Below are positions 1 to 6,092 of a stretch of DNA of 6,981 nucleotides, piece by piece (within the stretch, counting starts at the first letter, position 1; each line of letters starts with the position of its first letter). Made by a program: the position numbers and the translations under genes. Source of the DNA: Terriglobales bacterium (lineage in GTDB: Bacteria; Acidobacteriota; Terriglobia; Terriglobales; Acidobacteriaceae); NCBI GenBank assembly GCA_030043575.1, contig JASHXK010000036.1, positions 1-6,981 of the forward strand, written 5' to 3'. The notes beneath the pieces are model-generated. The model ran no database searches and was not told where the DNA came from. It was given only the letters and a program-made list of their open reading frames with translations.

Positions 1-2193
1 TACTTTCCCGACATGTCTCCGCCGCTAACCCAGGCTTGGTCAGTCTTCCTTGGAGGCGGTGTCGTTTCGTATCCGATCATTGTGGGCACACGCATCTTCG
101 TGGCCGTCGGATACGCAAACGCCGTGTTGTACGCCCTTGATGCCGCAACGGGGCAAGTCCTCTGGAGTCAGCCCGTCCCCTCGGGCTACGATGGCGGCTG
201 GGTTGGCGCGGCCTACGATAACGGCGTTCTATTCGCTGTGCCGTTCTCCACGCTGCAGGGCTACGGAGAGATGTTCGCCTTTTCCGCCGTCGATGGACAC
301 CAGCTCTGGGCTACGAGCTTGCCGGGCCAATCCGGTTTCACCTCTGCACCAACGGCGGTGAACGGCATCGTCTATACGGGTGGGGCGGGGGAGGGGGGGA
401 CCGTCTACGCGGTACGAGAATCGGATGGAATGCTGCTGTGGACGCAACCGGTTGAGAACGGCGATTCCTCTGCTCCCGCAGTCACCTCCGATGGAATGTA
501 TGTCTCTTACTCCTGCCCACAGACGTACAAATTTAATCCCACCAGCGGCGACCTGATTTGGCATTACAACCCATTGTGCGATGGTGGTGGCGGAGACAGT
601 GTTGCCATCTACCAGGGGCTTGCCTACGTCCGCGATCTTGCCATCGGCGTCTATCCGACCGACGGCATCACCCTCAACGCGAGCACTGGCCTCTATACAG
701 GTGGGTTCAACAGCCATTATTCGCCGGCGTTCTGGCAAGGAACAGCCTTCTATACCGAGGCCAGTTCACTGACCGCAGTCGATCTTTCGACTTCGCAGAC
801 CTTGTGGACCGCAATGCCCCAGAGTAACGACAGCTATTCCTGCGCTCCCATCGTGGTGAACGGAATCGTTTATGCCGGGACTACTCTAGGGAATTTCTAC
901 GGCTACTCGGCTACCAACGGCAACACGGTCTTTTCCACGAATGTCGGTCAGACTATTTCTTGCCCAGAGTACTCCAGCGTGCCTTTGCCGGGACTCAGTG
1001 CAGGCAACGGCATGTTGCTGGTGCCGGCCAACAGCTACCTGGTGGCGTTTCAGTTCAGCAACTTCGGCGCCTGGCAGTTCGTTCCCTTATCGCCATGTCG
1101 CCTGGTCGATACCCGGCAGAACGGCGGTCAGCCCCTGCAGGGCAACACGACCACAACCTTCGCGTTACCGCAGGAAGGCTCTTGCGGCAGCACGATTCCC
1201 TCGAATGCCGAAGCCTATTCTCTGAACGTCACGGTGCTTCCGACAACCACGCTTGGCTATCTGACCATTTGGCCTACGGGTGGGGGCCAACCGCTGGTTT
1301 CCACCATGAATTCGCCGGATGGCAGGATTAAGGCGAACGCCGCCGTAGTTCCTGCCGGCCTGAACGGCGCTGTGAACGTCTACGTCACCGACACCACGAA
1401 TCTCCTGCTCGACATCGACGGCTACTTCGCGCCGGCCAGCTCGCAGACGTTGCAGTTTTATCCCCTGACGCCGTGTCGCGTGGTCGACACGCGTCAGACC
1501 AACTTCCCGCAAGGGCTAGGAGCGCCGCGCCTGCAGACGCAGCAGCAGCGCGATCTGCCCATTCTTTCGAGTCCCTGTTTGCAGGGCATCACCAATCCGC
1601 TGGCCTATTCGTTCAACGTCACGGTTGTGCCCAATCCCGCGGGACAGCCGTTAGGTTATCTGACCGTGTGGCCCGCGGGTCAAACCCAGCCGGTGGTCTC
1701 GACGCTCAACAATCCGACCGCAACGGTGGTTGCGAACGCAGCCATTGTGCCGGCTGCTTCGGATGGCGACATCGATGTCTACGCCTATAACTCGACCGAT
1801 CTCATCATCGACATCAACGGCTACTTCGCCGCACCGGCAACCGGCGGACTGTCGATGTACCCATCGCCGCCCTGCCGCGTGCTGGATACGCGGCAAAGCG
1901 GCGGGCAGTTCATGGGCGAGTTGACCGTGAACGTGGTGGGCAGCGCGTGCGCTCCGCCCAGCACCGCTAAGGCCTACATCTTCAACGCGACGGTGGTGCC
2001 GCCGGGATCGATGCCATTTCTCACCCTCTGGGCTGACGGTCAGCCGCAACCCGTGGTCTCAACGCTCAACGCCTACGACGGCTTCATCACCTCGAACATG
2101 GCGATTGTGCCCACGAACAACGGCTCCATCGATGCCTGGGCTCAGGGACTCACGCAGCTCATCCTCGACATCTCCGGCTACTTTGCCCCATAG
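1..2193 (+). CDS. Secreted PQQ-repeat beta-propeller protein with three C-terminal CR-x-x-DTR repeat domains (5'-partial)
   Basis: The reading frame is open from the first base, and the first ATG (position 13) is not followed by a signal peptide, so the true start is probably upstream of the window. Residues are counted from that ATG. Residues 1-350 carry at least six PQQ/quinoprotein-like blade motifs, such as LYALDAATGQVLW (39-51), VYAVRESDGMLLW (131-143) and LTAVDLSTSQTLW (253-265), which predicts a beta-propeller. The typical quinoprotein dehydrogenase features are not evident, so I would not call it an enzyme. Residues about 356-726 are three tandem copies of one domain. Each starts with CR(L/V)(V/L)DTRQ (Cys 362, 488, 621), has a second Cys 25-34 residues later (391, 522, 646), then AY-x-(L/F)N-(V/A)TV, an LT-x-W segment and QP(L/V)VST(M/L)N, and ends with (L/I)DI-x-GYFA. 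An extracellular or cell-surface role (binding or adhesion) is inference. The stop is TAG at 2191-2193, and I see no clear terminator after it. Confidence 0.85.
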   Translation, partial: YFPDMSPPLTQAWSVFLGGGVVSYPIIVGTRIFVAVGYANAVLYALDAATGQVLWSQPVPSGYDGGWVGAAYDNGVLFAVPFSTLQGYGEMFAFSAVDGHQLWATSLPGQSGFTSAPTAVNGIVYTGGAGEGGTVYAVRESDGMLLWTQPVENGDSSAPAVTSDGMYVSYSCPQTYKFNPTSGDLIWHYNPLCDGGGGDSVAIYQGLAYVRDLAIGVYPTDGITLNASTGLYTGGFNSHYSPAFWQGTAFYTEASSLTAVDLSTSQTLWTAMPQSNDSYSCAPIVVNGIVYAGTTLGNFYGYSATNGNTVFSTNVGQTISCPEYSSVPLPGLSAGNGMLLVPANSYLVAFQFSNFGAWQFVPLSPCRLVDTRQNGGQPLQGNTTTTFALPQEGSCGSTIPSNAEAYSLNVTVLPTTTLGYLTIWPTGGGQPLVSTMNSPDGRIKANAAVVPAGLNGAVNVYVTDTTNLLLDIDGYFAPASSQTLQFYPLTPCRVVDTRQTNFPQGLGAPRLQTQQQRDLPILSSPCLQGITNPLAYSFNVTVVPNPAGQPLGYLTVWPAGQTQPVVSTLNNPTATVVANAAIVPAASDGDIDVYAYNSTDLIIDINGYFAAPATGGLSMYPSPPCRVLDTRQSGGQFMGELTVNVVGSACAPPSTAKAYIFNATVVPPGSMPFLTLWADGQPQPVVSTLNAYDGFITSNMAIVPTNNGSIDAWAQGLTQLILDISGYFAP

Positions 2194-2248
2194 ATGCACT
2201 CCTCGCCATCCTCCTGAGACGTCCGCGCCAAGTTCGCCCTCACTGGGG

Positions 2249-2254
2249 TACAAT
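2249..2254 (+). promoter_or_regulatory. Possible -10 element for the small secreted protein gene
   Basis: The hexamer TACAAT matches the sigma-70 -10 consensus at five of six positions. It lies 32 bases before the ATG at 2287, in the only intergenic gap upstream of that gene. No convincing -35 element is present at the usual distance, so this is only a candidate. If it is real, the leader would be about 25 nt and would contain the ribosome binding site. Confidence 0.35.
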
Positions 2255-2272
2255 TTTGACGCAACAAACTAC

Positions 2273-2278
2273 GAGGAG
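2273..2278 (+). promoter_or_regulatory. Ribosome binding site GAGGAG
   Basis: GAGGAG lies 8 bases before the ATG at 2287. It fixes the start of the small secreted protein and rules out the overlapping frame that begins at 2256. Confidence 0.75.
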
Positions 2279-2286
2279 AAACTCAT

Positions 2287-2781
2287 ATGCGGCGCTTCCT
2301 GTTGATCGCATTGTTAGTCGTAGGCACAACCGCGATGGCGGTCGCCCAAACTTCCATGACACCGGGATTGCAGAACGCTCCGGCGCGCAAGTCGCCGCTG
2401 GCGGGCTACGCGGGCTCGTGGATTGGCACCTTCAATGGCAAGGCCTGGATCACCATCCGCTTGACGCAGCAGGGCACAGCCATGACCGGCACGCTGCAGC
2501 GGCAGAACGACGTCAAGTTCACCGATCAGGGCGACATCAAGAGCGTGGGCGAGGAGTTGCTGGTCGGCTCGGTGGAGAACGCCGAGCTCAACGGCGATGG
2601 CCTGCTGCTGACGGTGAAGGAAAACGGCACCCAGCAGACCGACCACTATCTGCTGCGGCTGACCGGCGCCGAAACCGCCGAGGTCAAGATGGTTGCCATG
2701 TCCATGCCGCCGGGCATGCCCAAGCCCAAGCCGTGGAGGCTGAGCCGCGTGGGCCCTAATGCGGTAACGCCGGTTCGCTAG
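2287..2781 (+). CDS. Small secreted protein of unknown function
   Basis: The product is 164 residues. It begins with a typical Sec signal peptide: positively charged MRR, a hydrophobic stretch over residues 4-19, and a likely AVA/Q cleavage site near residues 20-21. There is no lipobox cysteine. The mature part (about 143 residues) has alternating polar and hydrophobic segments around WIGTFNGKAWITIRLTQQG, MTGTLQRQ and LLLTVKENG, which suggests a compact beta-sheet or small barrel domain. The C-terminus is rich in Pro, Met and Lys (about residues 138-150). I do not recognise a named family. A strong ribosome binding site supports the ATG. Its stop codon is only 14 bases from the stop codon of the convergent membrane protein gene. 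It is probably exported to the periplasm or outside the cell, but its job is unknown. Confidence 0.85.
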   Translation: MRRFLLIALLVVGTTAMAVAQTSMTPGLQNAPARKSPLAGYAGSWIGTFNGKAWITIRLTQQGTAMTGTLQRQNDVKFTDQGDIKSVGEELLVGSVENAELNGDGLLLTVKENGTQQTDHYLLRLTGAETAEVKMVAMSMPPGMPKPKPWRLSRVGPNAVTPVR

Positions 2782-2795
2782 CCGCCGTCGTTGCC
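2763..2795. terminator. Hairpin between two convergent genes, possible bidirectional terminator
   Basis: GGTAACG (2763-2769) pairs with CGTTGCC (2789-2795), with one G-U pair. After one mismatch a further 3-4 bp pair (2771-2774 with 2784-2787). A competing outer pairing also exists: GCGGTAA (2761-2767) is a perfect inverse of TTACCGC (2796-2802). The structure contains the stop codon of the plus-strand gene and touches that of the minus-strand gene. There is no T-run on either side, so an intrinsic terminator is only possible, not shown. Confidence 0.3.
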
Positions 2796-3044
2796 TTACC
2801 GCACAAGCTTCACGGCCACGCCGGCGCAAAGCATAACGGCGCCGCAAAGCAGGACGGCCTGCATGACTCGCGGCGCCCGGCTGTGCGGGAACATCCGGCG
2901 ATACTGGCGGATGAGTTCGCGGCCATGCAGCGGGCGCGCTTCGCGCGGCGTCGCGTCGCTGGAGCGCATCATGAGAATGGTGCGCAACACGGTGCCAGTA
3001 ACCAACACAATAATTCCCAGAACGATGAGCCACGTGGTGAACAT
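2796..3044 (-). CDS. Small two-helix membrane protein, unknown function
   Basis: The product is 82 residues when started at the ATG at 3044. That ATG follows GGAGG (3054-3058) with a 9-base spacer, which is better than the longer TTG start at 3068. Two hydrophobic segments are visible: residues about 4-24 (WLIVLGIIVLVTGTVLRTIL) and about 61-79 (VMQAVLLCGAVMLCAGVAV). The connecting loop of about 35 residues is strongly basic and Arg-rich (HGRELIRQYRRMF, HSRAPR). By the positive-inside rule this puts the loop in the cytoplasm and both ends outside. I do not recognise the family. It is divergent from the three-helix membrane protein gene at 3198, with about 150 bases between the two starts. Confidence 0.75.
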   Translation of the reverse strand: MFTTWLIVLGIIVLVTGTVLRTILMMRSSDATPREARPLHGRELIRQYRRMFPHSRAPRVMQAVLLCGAVMLCAGVAVKLVR

Positions 3045-3053
3045 ACAGCTGTT

Positions 3054-3058
3054 CCTCC
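3054..3058 (-). promoter_or_regulatory. Ribosome binding site GGAGG deciding the start of the two-helix protein
   Basis: On the minus strand GGAGG lies 9 bases upstream of the ATG at 3044. It would fall inside the coding region if translation began at the TTG at 3068, so it supports the shorter protein. Confidence 0.7.
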
Positions 3059-3083
3059 GTTCGACCAATGTCTCTTTGCTGCG

Positions 3084-3089
3084 ATCATA
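3084..3089 (-). promoter_or_regulatory. Possible -10 element (TATGAT) for the two-helix membrane protein gene
   Basis: On the minus strand TATGAT lies about 40 bases before the ATG at 3044, in the divergent intergenic gap. It differs from TATAAT at one position. No good -35 is found 16-18 bases upstream, so the call is weak. Confidence 0.25.
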
Positions 3090-3178
3090 ACTCTGCGGTC
3101 AAATGGATAGCGAGATCTTTTGTACACCACATCGGGCCTGCCGATCGCCGTCGCTTCCGCACTGGCGAGAGCGACTGG

Positions 3179-3184
3179 TAAACT
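3179..3184 (+). promoter_or_regulatory. Possible -10 element (TAAACT) for the three-helix membrane protein gene
   Basis: TAAACT lies only 13 bases before the ATG at 3198. If it is used, transcription would start at about 3191, giving a nearly leaderless mRNA. That fits the absence of a Shine-Dalgarno sequence before this ATG. The element is weak in sequence and is inferred mainly from position. Confidence 0.25.
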
Positions 3185-3197
3185 GCTAGCCATCGAG

Positions 3198-3500
3198 ATG
3201 ACATCGCCAATTTTGCGACTCCTGGGCGCGCTGGCCGGACTGGGCAGCGCTATTTTGTGCTGGTTTTTGGGAGGCGCATTGGCTGGGGCGTTGCGGCAGG
3301 GCACCCTGTTCGCACTGGATGGCGCGCATTACGCGCTGCTGGCGTTTTTGCTGGTACCGGCGCTGATTCTCGCGGTGGTGGCGCTGTTCTGGGTGCCTCC
3401 GCGCATCTCCGGCGAGGGACCGCTGCCCGAAGGAGGGATCTGGCGACTGGCGCTGGTGCTGTTCTTTCTGGCCGCACTGGGATTGGGGATGGTGCGCTGA
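3198..3500 (+). CDS. Small three-helix membrane protein, unknown function
   Basis: From the ATG at 3198 the product is 100 residues. The frame is open back to a TTG at 3120, but the added 26 residues have no better initiation signal, so I prefer the ATG. Three hydrophobic segments are clear: residues about 5-32 (LLGALAGLGSAILCWFLGGA), about 45-66 (YALLAFLLVPALILAVVALF) and about 82-98 (ALVLFFLAALGLGMV). The loop before the third helix is short and rich in Pro and Gly (PPRISGEGPLPEGG). No motif suggests a transporter or an enzyme. Its stop is 24 bases from the stop of the convergent zinc-ribbon gene. The real start is uncertain. Confidence 0.7.
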   Translation: MTSPILRLLGALAGLGSAILCWFLGGALAGALRQGTLFALDGAHYALLAFLLVPALILAVVALFWVPPRISGEGPLPEGGIWRLALVLFFLAALGLGMVR

Positions 3501-3509
3501 GCCCGTCCC
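3486..3509. terminator. Hairpin between convergent genes at 3500/3525
   Basis: GGGATGG (3486-3492) pairs with CCGTCCC (3503-3509), with one G-U pair and a 10-base loop that includes the stop codon of the plus-strand gene. There is no T-run. It occupies the same relative place as the hairpin at 2763-2795, so a role in separating convergent transcripts is possible. Confidence 0.25.
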
Positions 3510-3524
3510 GTGGCCCGCATCGAT

Positions 3525-3989
3525 TCAAGAAGAGTGCAGATGTCGTATCCTCTGTTCAGGGGCGACCAACCAAACCGTGCCTTTTCCATCGCAGGAACCG
3601 CATCGGCTGCCCGCGCAGATTCCGGCGCGATCACAACGCTGGCAACTGGCGATCATATGAAATCGCTGCGCATCCATAGGGTGCTCCTGCAACTTCACCG
3701 TGGTGCATCCGTGATGATGCATCAGCCAGGTCACCAGCCTGCGCTCGGCCACGTCGCGCTCCCGCCCGTTGAGCAGTTCGGACCGTCGCGGCCACCACTG
3801 CTGAACGCAGTCGAGGCAAACCGGCTCCCGGCTGCCGAACAGCGCTCCGGTATCGGAGGCTGGGAAGAACGTCCCGCATTGCGAGCAGGCCTTCAGGCCG
3901 AGTCGAGCCAACGCGTGCTTGATGAGCTGCAGCTGCTTTTCCAGCCACTGCAGCCGCTCGCTCGACAGTTCGTTGGAGTTCCCTGACAC
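3525..3989 (-). CDS. Double zinc-ribbon protein with DnaJ-like CxxCxGxG motif, unknown function
   Basis: I start this gene at the GTG at 3989, because GAGGGA (3995-4000) sits 5 bases upstream; a longer frame from a TTG at 4043 is possible. The product is 154 residues. Residues about 7-30 look like an amphipathic helix (ERLQWLEKQLQLIKHALARL). The first metal site is CSQC (35-38) with CLDC (58-61). A middle helix holds a histidine cluster, HHHGC (91-95). The second site is CQRC (116-119) with CGSCDGKG (130-137), the latter like a cysteine-rich repeat of DnaJ, with an extra Cys at 125. Both pairs probably bind zinc. The protein lacks a J domain and a signal peptide, so it is probably cytoplasmic. 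Protein or nucleic-acid binding is possible but cannot be told from sequence. It reads in the same direction as the porin, 76 bases downstream of the porin stop codon. Confidence 0.7.
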   Translation of the reverse strand: MSGNSNELSSERLQWLEKQLQLIKHALARLGLKACSQCGTFFPASDTGALFGSREPVCLDCVQQWWPRRSELLNGRERDVAERRLVTWLMHHHGCTTVKLQEHPMDAQRFHMIASCQRCDRAGICAGSRCGSCDGKGTVWLVAPEQRIRHLHSS

Positions 3990-4065
3990 GATCGTCCCTC
4001 GATGGCAATCGACCCACGAGAAGCTGAAGAGCTGTGGCCCCAACCTTCCCTAATCGCGCTGCTGC

Positions 4066-5700
4066 CTAGTAGAAGAGAATCAAATCTCCTGCAGCGACGA
4101 ACTGGCTGTATTTCGTTCCCGTGGCGTATGCCGGTGCCTCGTAGGCATGTTCGAATCTCAGCTCGGGTCGAAACAATAGCGTCGTACCAATCCAGTGTCC
4201 CCATGTGAGCCCGTTTTCCGTGTACTGTGTTTTGAATCCTGTTCGCTGTGCTCTAATGTCGTTGAAATATTCGTTGCGGATGGAAATATAGTTAGTCTTG
4301 GAAAACTCTTTTTCGACATAGTTTAAGATGGCGAATTCCGGAGCGTAGCAGGTCAACTGTTGCGGCGAGGCGCAAACAGCTCCATTGGCATTGAGCTCCA
4401 GCAGCGACGCCGCCGCTGGATTATTCACGTTGGGAACATCTTTCTCGTACATGTACCAACTTTCTGTTGCTGTGTGCCAGCTGCTATTAAACTTGTGGTA
4501 CCACGTCGTATAGAAAGCCTGCAGGTTGTTATAGGCATACTTGCCACTATTTAAGGAGTTGAGGCAAGTGTAGAGGTTGTCGCCACCATTAGTCCAGGTA
4601 TACCCCACACATGAGTTCAATGTAGGCTTTGCATCTGGCTCACCGACCCACGGCGCCACGTCATTCCCGGCGGATAGACCAATCTGGTAAAGCCAGCGGT
4701 CATTAAGCTTGAGAGTAAGATTGACACCTGTCTGGGTATAGGCATCATATGTATAGAGCAAGGAGTGGCTATAGGTGTAGTTATTCGGTGCTAATTGCGC
4801 CTCAATATCTGGAAGTGAAATATATCGTCCGATACGAACGTTGAGCCCCTGGGCAACTTTTGGAAAATACAGGTCGGCATATGCCATAACCATGTCGTAT
4901 CCATATTGATTACCTACCGTGCCATTGGCATTCTGATGTAACAGCTGGCTGCTAAACCATCCCTTTGCTGTAGTAAACCGGTAGTCGATTCCATACAAGT
5001 TGGTAATCCGGAACCCCCAATCGAAATGGTCTGTCTGCACAGTATCCGGTTGGCGCTCGATATAGAGCGTCTCCTGGTCCGGCTGGATAGAGTCAGGTAC
5101 GATGTAGTATGCCGCCGGCGCATTAGCATAGTGACCGTTAGTGGATGTGCTCACGTTAAATCCACCATTGATCCATCCATAGATTTGGATACCGGTCTTC
5201 TTCCAGGTTTCACCGCCGGGGCCGCTCCAGATAGCTTCCATCAGTGGACCGGACTGCGTCCACGGATAACCAATCGTCACCGATCCACCATACGGCCAGA
5301 CGGTGAAGGGAAAAGGGGGATTCGTTTCCGGCGCAGCATAGCCGCGATACGCCGGCTCTGGTCCACTTGAATCCGTGCCTTTCCAGTCTTCCAGATAGGC
5401 TTGCCCAAATCGCTCAAAGAAGTTGCCATGCAAGGTAGAAGTGGCATCCGCCGGAGTACTCGCTGGAGTAGTTGGCTTGGCGTCGGCTGAGCTTTTGGAG
5501 TCATTCGAGTTCTTGGTGTCGCTACTGGAATCCGCAGGATCCGGAGCCGCAGGCGACCCAACCGCGCCGCCCTTCGCAGGAACAGCCGATGCCTGCTCAT
5601 TCGTCTGCGCACGTGCGCCCGAAGTCCACACCACTGCAACTCCTCCCATTACCATCGCCCAGATACACTTCTGAATGCGCTTCCGCCTTGTTTGAAACAC
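4066..5700 (-). CDS. Outer-membrane beta-barrel porin, OmpL-like (BBP2-type)
   Basis: The product is 544 residues. Residues 1-31 form a signal peptide with a basic n-region (RRKR), a hydrophobic core and an ARA/Q cleavage site. Residues about 33-88 are a low-complexity linker of Ala, Pro, Ser, Thr and Asp. The rest is rich in Tyr, Trp, Asn and Gly with alternating strands, as in an outer-membrane barrel, and ends in LILFY with the terminal aromatic residue used for barrel assembly. Segments such as YGWINGGFN, DHFDWGFRITNLYG, VRIGRYISLPDIEAQLAPNN and WHTATESWYMYEKD match my memory of acidobacterial BBP2/OmpL-like porins. It should form a diffusion channel, but the substrate is unknown. The ATG follows AGGGGA (5705-5710). 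The gene is AT-richer than its neighbours: 4261-4320 has 20 G/C of 60, against 38 of 60 at 2641-2700. That fits acquisition by transfer. No clear terminator follows it. Confidence 0.88.
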   Translation of the reverse strand: MFQTRRKRIQKCIWAMVMGGVAVVWTSGARAQTNEQASAVPAKGGAVGSPAAPDPADSSSDTKNSNDSKSSADAKPTTPASTPADATSTLHGNFFERFGQAYLEDWKGTDSSGPEPAYRGYAAPETNPPFPFTVWPYGGSVTIGYPWTQSGPLMEAIWSGPGGETWKKTGIQIYGWINGGFNVSTSTNGHYANAPAAYYIVPDSIQPDQETLYIERQPDTVQTDHFDWGFRITNLYGIDYRFTTAKGWFSSQLLHQNANGTVGNQYGYDMVMAYADLYFPKVAQGLNVRIGRYISLPDIEAQLAPNNYTYSHSLLYTYDAYTQTGVNLTLKLNDRWLYQIGLSAGNDVAPWVGEPDAKPTLNSCVGYTWTNGGDNLYTCLNSLNSGKYAYNNLQAFYTTWYHKFNSSWHTATESWYMYEKDVPNVNNPAAASLLELNANGAVCASPQQLTCYAPEFAILNYVEKEFSKTNYISIRNEYFNDIRAQRTGFKTQYTENGLTWGHWIGTTLLFRPELRFEHAYEAPAYATGTKYSQFVAAGDLILFY

Positions 5701-5731
5701 AGCGTCCCCTTTTTCGTTGGTGGTTAGAGTC

Positions 5732-5737
5732 CTTATA
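5732..5737 (-). promoter_or_regulatory. Possible proximal -10 element (TATAAG) of the porin gene
   Basis: TATAAG on the minus strand lies 31 bases before the porin ATG and matches TATAAT at five of six positions. No good -35 element is visible at 16-18 bases. The dense regulatory motifs are 150-200 bases further upstream, so a second, distal promoter is also possible. Confidence 0.35.
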
Positions 5738-5813
5738 GAATCTGCAGCTTAAGACCTGTGCGCGGCATTGAGGGCTGAGCGTGTACCATCGACAACAGGG
5801 TTAAGAAAACGTG

Positions 5814-5834
5814 AGGTAGATTGTGTGGCTACCT
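5814..5834 (-). promoter_or_regulatory. 6-bp stem-loop in the porin leader region
   Basis: AGGTAG (5814-5819) and CTACCT (5829-5834) are perfect inverse arms around a 9-base loop. On the minus strand the hairpin is followed a few bases later by TTTT. If transcription begins at the distal motifs, this would sit in the porin leader and could act as a weak attenuator. The stem is short, so chance is possible. Confidence 0.25.
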
Positions 5835-5885
5835 GCAATGGTGAAGACTTTCTGGACTCTCATGATGCTATCCAGCGCCTTTCTT

Positions 5886-5902
5886 TGTTCAATCATTGAA
5901 CA
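5886..5902. promoter_or_regulatory. Perfect 17-bp palindrome, likely operator
   Basis: TGTTCAATCATTGAACA has 8-bp perfect arms around one central C. It is flanked by further inverse arms, CTTTCT (5879-5884) and AGAAAG (5905-5910), so 14 of the base pairs in a 32-bp element are self-complementary with a small bulge. The size and symmetry fit the site of a dimeric helix-turn-helix regulator. It could also fold as an RNA hairpin if transcribed. The regulator is not encoded in the window. Confidence 0.55.
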
Positions 5903-5909
5903 CTAGAAA

Positions 5910-5953
5910 GCATAAAGTGCGCATAAATGATTTATAAGAAAGTTATAAGACTG
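5910..5953. repeat. Four 11-bp direct repeats with ATAA core, OmpR/PhoB-type geometry
   Basis: Units start at 5910, 5921, 5932 and 5943, exactly 11 bp apart. The first two begin with GCATAAA and the last two with TTATAAGA, so all four share ATAA at the same position (TTAT on the minus strand). One helical turn between half-sites in tandem is the known pattern for winged-helix response regulators of the OmpR/PhoB family. Control of a porin by such a regulator would parallel EnvZ/OmpR, but the identity of the regulator here is inference. Confidence 0.55.
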
Positions 5954-5975
5954 TGAGCGGTGCTGGTTTCACAGT
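5950..5975. repeat. 7-bp inverted repeat ACTGTGA-N12-TCACAGT
   Basis: ACTGTGA (5950-5956) and TCACAGT (5969-5975) are perfect inverse arms. They overlap the last 11-bp repeat by a few bases. The half-sites resemble those of CRP (TGTGA/TCACA), but the 12-base spacer is not the 6 bases of a CRP site, so another dimeric regulator or a simple hairpin is more likely. Confidence 0.35.
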
Positions 5976-6092
5976 GCTCGACAAGACGGGGACGCGAGAT
6001 TGATAGATCAATACTTTGCGCCCGAATTGTCGCCGCTCAGGATTACGATGGGATCATGGTTTTCCGTTATAGCGCGGATAAACTCAAGTAAT

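Larger units (their letters stand above)
5701..6092 (-). promoter_or_regulatory. AT-rich control region upstream of the porin gene
   Basis: No credible gene is seen in these roughly 390 bases. The composition falls to 17 G/C of 60 at 5881-5940. The region holds a candidate -10, a 6-bp hairpin, a 17-bp palindrome, four 11-bp direct repeats and a 7-bp inverted repeat, each listed separately. All lie upstream of the porin and of no other gene start. A long porin leader or distal regulator binding is therefore expected. Confidence 0.6.

Noticed and set aside
229..738. Minus-strand frame of 169 codons
   Set aside because: It is antisense to the PQQ-propeller region. Its peptide has no domain character, whereas the plus strand shows clear blade motifs.
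13..1080. PQQ-dependent dehydrogenase
   Set aside because: Only the repeated propeller blades are visible. I see no cofactor-binding disulfide or catalytic signature of quinoprotein dehydrogenases, and the domain is shorter than those enzymes.
2314..3033. Minus-strand frame of 239 codons
   Set aside because: It overlaps the secreted protein gene in antisense and the two-helix protein in another frame. Both of those have ribosome binding sites and recognisable signal or membrane segments.
4044..4065. Left junction or target duplication of an inserted porin module
   Set aside because: I compared the sequence beside the porin stop codon with that around 6110-6125 and saw no shared direct or inverted repeat, so no insertion mechanism can be supported.
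5952..5973. CRP/FNR binding site
   Set aside because: The half-sites look right (TGTGA, TCACA), but the spacer is 12 bases instead of 6.
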